Of a stretch of 64,000 bases of DNA, positions 59,521-64,000 are shown one piece after another. Position 1 is the stretch's first letter, and every line of letters begins with the position of its first letter. The DNA comes from Dermanyssus gallinae (lineage: Eukaryota > Arthropoda > Arachnida > Mesostigmata > Dermanyssidae): positions 1 through 64,000 of the forward strand of contig QVRM01005915.1 of assembly GCA_003439945.1 (NCBI GenBank). The letters are read 5' to 3'. The translations under genes and the position numbers were made by a program. The notes beneath the pieces are model-generated. The model was not told the DNA's origin. It saw only the letters and a list, made by a program, of their open reading frames with translations, and did no database searches.

Positions 59521-60845
59521 TACACGGTGTGTTCAAAACGTATCGCGACTTTTGAATTTTCGCGGGTTACGTATATTCGAATTTCGATTTTTTGTGGCGT
59601 TATGTTGGTACTCATGTCTCTCACTTATGCCGACAAGCTCGGCCATTTTGAATGTTCACTTAATTGTTGACAGCTGCTTTGCTTGCACGTGTTTTGGATC
59701 GTCTTCGATTTTTACCTATTCAAAAAAATGGATCAAAGAACCTGTATCAAATTTTGTGTGAAAAACGAAATTAAGTGCGCGGATGCATTCCGAATGTTGA
59801 CTGTGGCATACGGAGAAGCTACCTTGGACCGAAGCAACGTTTATCGGTGGTACAAAATGTTCTCAGAAGGCCGAGAAGATGTGAACGACGAAGAGCGTGC
59901 CGGACGCCCGAGCACTTCAACAACAGACGAAAAAATTAATGAAGTGGAGAAAATGGTATTGGCCAATCGTCGAATCACCGTTAGAGAAGTTGCTGAGGAC
60001 CTAAACATATCGATTGGCTCGTGCCATTCGATTTTTATCAATGATTTGGGCATGAGACGGGTCGCCGCGAAATTCGTACCAAAATTGCTCAATTGCGACC
60101 AAAAACAGCATCGCATGAACATTGCTAATGAGATGTTGGACTCTGTCCGCGACGACCCAAATTTGCTCCAGAGGGTCATAACTGGTGACGAATCGTGGGT
60201 TTATGGTTATGACGTGGAAACCAAAGCTCAATCATCTCAATGGAAGCTGCCGCACGAACCAAGACCGAAAAAAGCGCGCCAAGTTCGGTCGAATGTGAAA
60301 GTTTTGCTGACAGTTTTCTTCGATTGCAGGGCCGTGGTGCATCATGAATTCTTGCCACAGGGTAGAACGGTCAATAAGGAATATTACCTGCAAGTTATGC
60401 GCAATTTGCGCGAAGCAATCCGCCAGAAACGCCCGGATTTGTGGAAGAACAAAAATTGGCTTTTGCACCACGATAACGCCCCTGCTCACACATCGTTGCT
60501 TGTGCGCGAGTTTTTGGCCAAAAACAACACACTAATGATGCCGCAGCCACCGTATTCCCCAGATCTGGCCCCCTGTGACTTTTTCTTGTTCCCTAAACTG
60601 AAGAGGCCCATGAAAGGACGACGTTACGCTACGCTTGACGAGATAAAGACGGCATCGAAGGAGGAGCTGAACAAGATTAAAAAAAATGGTTTTTTGAAGT
60701 GCTTCGAAGATTGGAAAAACCGTTGGCACAAGTGTATAATATCTCATGGGGATTACTTTGAAGGGGACAAAATAGATATTCATGAATAAATGAAGAATTT
60801 TTGAAAAAACACAAAAGTCGCGATACGTTTTGAACACCATGTATA
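59521..60845 (+). mobile_element. complete mariner element with terminal inverted repeats
   Basis: Left (59523-59554) and right (60812-60843) ends are inverted repeats sharing GTGTTCAAAACGTATCGCGA and onward to ACTTTTG; the outermost bases differ slightly. Both ends abut TA dinucleotides, the mariner target. Between them lies one intact transposase frame. Confidence 0.92.
59728..60789 (+). CDS. mariner transposase, apparently intact (DD34D)
   Basis: 353 residues from the ATG at 59728; the frame is open upstream to 59683, but this Met fits the usual start. It opens with an N-terminal helix-turn-helix domain (LDRSNVYRWYKMFSEGRED, ERAGRPSTS; then ITVREVAEDLNIS). The catalytic core follows, with the three metal-binding Asp in TGDESWVY, HHDNAPAH and SPDLAPCDFFLF. 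The last two are separated by 34 residues, diagnostic of mariner. The length is typical (about 345). It cuts and pastes its own element at TA sites. No stop or frameshift is visible, and matching TIRs flank it, so the copy is recent and could be active. Confidence 0.95.
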   Translation: MDQRTCIKFCVKNEIKCADAFRMLTVAYGEATLDRSNVYRWYKMFSEGREDVNDEERAGRPSTSTTDEKINEVEKMVLANRRITVREVAEDLNISIGSCHSIFINDLGMRRVAAKFVPKLLNCDQKQHRMNIANEMLDSVRDDPNLLQRVITGDESWVYGYDVETKAQSSQWKLPHEPRPKKARQVRSNVKVLLTVFFDCRAVVHHEFLPQGRTVNKEYYLQVMRNLREAIRQKRPDLWKNKNWLLHHDNAPAHTSLLVREFLAKNNTLMMPQPPYSPDLAPCDFFLFPKLKRPMKGRRYATLDEIKTASKEELNKIKKNGFLKCFEDWKNRWHKCIISHGDYFEGDKIDIHE

Positions 60846-60974
60846 TATATATTTTTTAAAAAGATTTTTCCGTAACGCTAATGCCCGTGTACGGTTTTTT
60901 TTATGTCATGGCTAATTTTTAATCCACTTCGGCATTCACCTTGTCTAAATTGGAAACCATGCAAACCAATTTAA

Positions 60975-61049
60975 GAGTGACCGGTCTGGGTCTCGAACCC
61001 AGTCCTCCCAAATGCAAGGCAAAGGCCTTGCCACTAAGCCATCTTGGTA

Positions 61050-61052
<3 letters not shown>
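60975..61052 (-). mobile_element. tRNA-derived SINE head
   Basis: The - strand carries a perfect A-box (TGGCTTAGTGG, 61031-61041) and B-box (GGTTCGAGACC, about 60988-60998) at tRNA-like spacing. The acceptor arms do not pair, and a (TA)n array abuts it. It is therefore a SINE or tRNA pseudogene rather than a working tRNA. It lies between the two mariner elements. Confidence 0.6.

Positions 61053-61104
<52 letters not shown>
61053..61104. repeat. (TA)n microsatellite at a mariner insertion point
   Basis: About 26 TA units run directly into the left end of the second mariner element. Confidence 0.95.
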
Positions 61105-61107
<3 letters not shown>

Positions 61108-62386
61108 TAGTTCAATAAGTTCTTAGAATGAGCTTTTCAGAATTCGAATTTTAGCGCGCTTTCACCGTTATTGGAAACGGCAACTTTTCGACTGCCAGCA
61201 GTCAAAATATTACGGTGATTGGCCATTGCGATTTCGTTTGATCGCTTTTCCCGTGCAACGTATCGGCGTGATTTTGAAAAATGCAGAAAAAAAGTTTCGA
61301 GTGGTTATCAAGCATTTTTTTTCAAAGGTTGGAATGCGACCCAAGTGAAAACTGAGTTAGACGAGGTGTACGGTGACTCTGCGCCATGTTTTGCCACTGT
61401 TTCCAAATTGATTAATGAGTTAAAAAGAGGTCGCAGGAGCACCGGGATGAACTACGTTCAAAACGCCCAAAAACGGCAACTGATTAGGAAAACGTGGATA
61501 AGGTGCGGAAAATCGTTGCCGCAGATAAGCGAGTGAACATTAGGGGATAGCGGAGGCCTTGGGGATCAGTTTGGGTAGTGTGCATTTCATCCTGCACGAA
61601 AACTTGAAGATGAAAAAGCTCAGAGCAAAATGGCTGCCTCATTTGCTCAACCAAGGCCAAAAAGACGCGCGTGTTTCCGCTTCACAGCAAAATTTGGCCA
61701 AGATGTCGAAAAATCCGTCGGATTTTTGGCGCAGATTCATGACCGTCGATGAAAGCTGGGTCCATCACTACACTCCCGAGACCCAAGAAGCATCTCGTCA
61801 ATGGTGTGCACCTGGTGAAGGACCTCCGAAGAGGGTGCGGACAACGGCATCGGCCGGAAAGATGATGGCTACGGTTTTTTGGGACCAACGTGGAATAATT
61901 CTGGTCGACTACCTTGAGAGCGGTAAAACGATCACGGGAGAATATGCAAGACTGTTGGACTGCCTGAAGCAAGAACTCATCGTGAAACGGCCCGCTTTGC
62001 AGAAGAAGGTTGTCCTGTTTCACCAGGACAATGCTCCCGCACACAAGTCGCGGCAAGCAACGGCAAAACTGGCCAACTGAGGTTCGAACTTATTGAACAA
62101 CCTTCCTATTCTCCAGACCTGGCCCCCTCTGATTATTTCCTCTTTGGACATTTGAAGAATAGTCTCGGTGGAAAGCGTTTTTCTAGCAATGAGGAGGTTA
62201 AGGCTGCTGCCAATGCCTATTTTCAGTCTAAAGACGCGGAATTCTACTCAAGAGGTATAAATGCTCTGAAATCTCGGTGGGAAAAGTGTATTGAGCTTCT
62301 CGGGGAGTATATCGAATAAGAAAAATTTAAAAACATGATTTGGAAAATTCTCGGTTTTCATTCTAAGAACTTATTGAACTACCTGT
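61104..62386 (+). mobile_element. second, decayed mariner element
   Basis: Ends 61105-61131 and 62358-62384 are perfect 27-bp inverted repeats (AGGTAGTTCAATAAGTTCTT and so on), flanked by TA. They are unrelated to the TIRs of the element at 59521, so this is a different mariner family. Confidence 0.92.
61219..62319 (+). pseudogene. mariner transposase pseudogene (frameshifted)
   Basis: Pieces in three segments: 61219-61536 (FEKCRKKVSSGYQ, FFKGWNATQVKTELDEVYGD: helix-turn-helix), 61559-62080 (WLPHLLNQGQ, MTVDESWVHHY with the first catalytic Asp, HQDNAPAHKS with the second), and about 62080-62319 in another frame (EQPSYSPDLAPSDYFLFGHL with the third Asp, then the TAA stop). All catalytic residues survive but the frame breaks near 61537 and 62075. 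Intact TIRs suggest it could still be mobilised in trans. Confidence 0.88.
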
Positions 62387-63548
62387 ATATATACATATAT
62401 ACCAAGCACTCTTTGGCTACATTCAGGCTAAACGCACATTTGACCTAAATCGATCAAGTTCTAGATGTGCTAGTATATTTAGGATTCCAGGGTCATATGG
62501 CATAGTTTCCGTGTATGGGAGATGGCGTCCTGTAGTCCGAGCGTATATGCCAGGAGCAGATCAGACCAGATAGAGATACAGAACGAACACCAGCCGTTAA
62601 CTTCCCCCTTCTGTGTTAGCACAGTACTGTATGAATGGAATCCGACATTGGATGGCGATGGAAAACGGCTAATTATATCTCAAATCGAAATATCTTTAAT
62701 TTTGTACAAATATCCTTATAGAATAGAAATCATTTTTTTTCAGAATGTTATATATATAGTTACAATAACATTGAACATAATAAAACATTATTTCTGAGCC
62801 TTGCAAGGCATGCTGTATCTGTCACTCATTGTCCGGAAAGTATCGTCGATAACGGCAAGCGAAAAACAGTGATAACAAGAGTAAATGAGCATCATAACTA
62901 CGATGGTTATTATTATAGTGAGCACTTGTAATCGTGTGTTGTACATCCGACGCAACATCTGTCTTCTTACAGTGGTCGCAGCATTGTAACCTTGGTATAC
63001 TTATCTACATGTGATAATCGTGTTGGTGAAAAATACAGATAATATATACATATTGCACTCCTGTTTGGGAGCCCATCTGATCAAATACAGAAAGTTAGTG
63101 GAAAGCGTCCAAGACTCGTCTCCAAGGCGCTCGTGGTTTAGGCGCCTTCAAAGTGTGTTAGGTGATGCTGTTCCTAGTATTGACTCGCTTTTCACGCATG
63201 GCAACATAGCAATAGTAAATTGCTACGTCAATTGAGCAAAATGTGATTTGCTAGGACGTTTTTTGATGCACGCTTCAATTACCCCCCAAGGAGTGAGCAC
63301 TGGATTACTCTGAAGGCCGTGGCTTGTTCTGAGTGCGTACCACGGATTGCTTGCTTGGCGGATAGCCAAATGGGTGCATGCAAATTCGAATAGTACTCGC
63401 CTATTTGGCAATTAGTTATGTTCTTCTCGCAGAGGCACGTATTCTGAAAACAATACATATATGACCCTTGTAATTGCAGGACACGTCGTTTTATGTCATA
63501 ATAAAGATGATGTTTATGCGATGTTACATAATTTATACATAGCATAAA
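62387..63548. other. no gene recognised
   Basis: Ordinary AT-rich sequence with short open frames lacking motifs. Confidence 0.4.
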
Positions 63549-63571
63549 TTATTGTTATTATTATTATTATT
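63549..63571. repeat. (ATT)n at the 5' end of retrotransposon fragment 4
   Basis: A short ATT run precedes the truncated fragment. Confidence 0.8.
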
Positions 63572-63813
63572 GGTACAAAGAAATTTATAAAATACTTAGG
63601 TAATCGAATACAAGCACACACCGGGAATATACGCAAAGACGAGTTTCTGAGACAGCTGCTTTCACTGCAGAGAAAATGCAGAGGAAAAAATTAAAACCGC
63701 GTCGATATTAGGTGCGATGGGCTGAGAATAGCCAGATGGAAACCATGAAGTAACGAGGATACACATTCACACTTCATAATTGTATTGTTCTAACACTGAA
63801 TAATAGTAGTAGT

Positions 63814-63814
<1 letters not shown>
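63572..63814 (+). pseudogene. R2/NeSL-like retrotransposon fragment 4
   Basis: Aligns with 27483-27705 of the long copy: TKKFIKYLGNRI, GNIRKDEFLRQLLSL, then a small insertion and GAMG before the stop. The same 3' UTR box (ACACATTCACACTTCATAAT) and a (TAA)n tail at 63815-63875 follow. It is 5'-truncated and frameshifted, some 36 kb from its relatives. Confidence 0.8.
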
Positions 63815-63874
<60 letters not shown>

Positions 63875-63875
63875 G
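63815..63875. repeat. (TAA)n tail of fragment 4
   Basis: About 20 units directly follow the fragment's 3' UTR. Confidence 0.93.
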
Positions 63876-64000
63876 GAGTTTTTTTTATGTTGGCCGAACG
63901 ATGAGCAAAAAAAATGAACTCGTATGTTTGGTACTCGGTTAACAGGTGCTCGCTGCCTGATGCGGTTAAGGCTCCTGGCCGGGCTAGGTTGTGACAAACG

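Noticed and set aside
60975..61052. Functional tRNA gene
   Set aside because: A- and B-boxes are perfect but the acceptor stem does not pair and the anticodon arm is poor; called as a SINE head.
63940..64000. tRNA-like sequence at the window end
   Set aside because: A GCGGTTAAGG A-box-like string is visible but the unit is cut off by the window edge, so no B-box can be checked.

Overview
This is eukaryotic, animal DNA. Three genes are split by short GT-AG introns (and one GC-AG intron), with dense (TA)n and (TAA)n microsatellites, mariner transposons and non-LTR retrotransposon remnants. Protein content fits an arthropod. A parasitiform mite or other chelicerate is plausible, but that is an inference from gene and repeat style. 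There are no operons, Shine-Dalgarno sites or CRISPR arrays.

Layout. (1) 944-8948, + strand: all but the N-terminus of ABHD16A (BAT5-like), a membrane-bound alpha/beta-hydrolase phosphatidylserine lipase; ten exons join in frame to 553 codons plus stop. (2) 14471-11469, - strand, convergent with it: BABAM2 (BRE), the scaffold of the BRISC and BRCA1-A deubiquitinase complexes, in five exons. Its introns and 3' flank carry unusually good hairpins and a duplicated splice donor. (3) 15.9-30.7 kb: a transposon graveyard. It holds a MITE, two pieces of one Jockey/CR1-like retrotransposon, a dispersed tRNA-like SINE, a poly(A)-tailed retroposon, and a cluster of R2/NeSL-like retrotransposon copies (zinc finger, RT, CCHC and restriction-like endonuclease). 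Each R2/NeSL-like copy abuts (TAA)n arrays. (4) 30.7-49.6 kb: about 19 kb saturated with trinucleotide repeats. These keep reading frames open and create dozens of spurious ORFs. (5) 39403-52774, + strand: an eight-finger C2H2 zinc-finger protein. Its first 20-codon exon lies inside the triplet-repeat block and is followed by a 10.6-kb intron with a GC donor; joining it to the next exon completes the first zinc finger exactly. (6) 53-64 kb: mostly noncoding. It holds a degraded RT fragment, an intact mariner transposase with matching terminal repeats, a second, frameshifted mariner, a tRNA-derived SINE between them, and another tail of the (TAA)n-associated element.

The host genes have no obvious shared pathway: lipid turnover at membranes, K63-ubiquitin/DNA-damage signalling, and transcription. 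The most interesting items are the (TAA)n-associated restriction-endonuclease retrotransposon with overlapping ORFs, the zinc finger split by a long GC-AG intron, and the hairpins in and around BABAM2. Exon boundaries were placed by hand from splice motifs, phase and family similarity; no search or transcript data were available.
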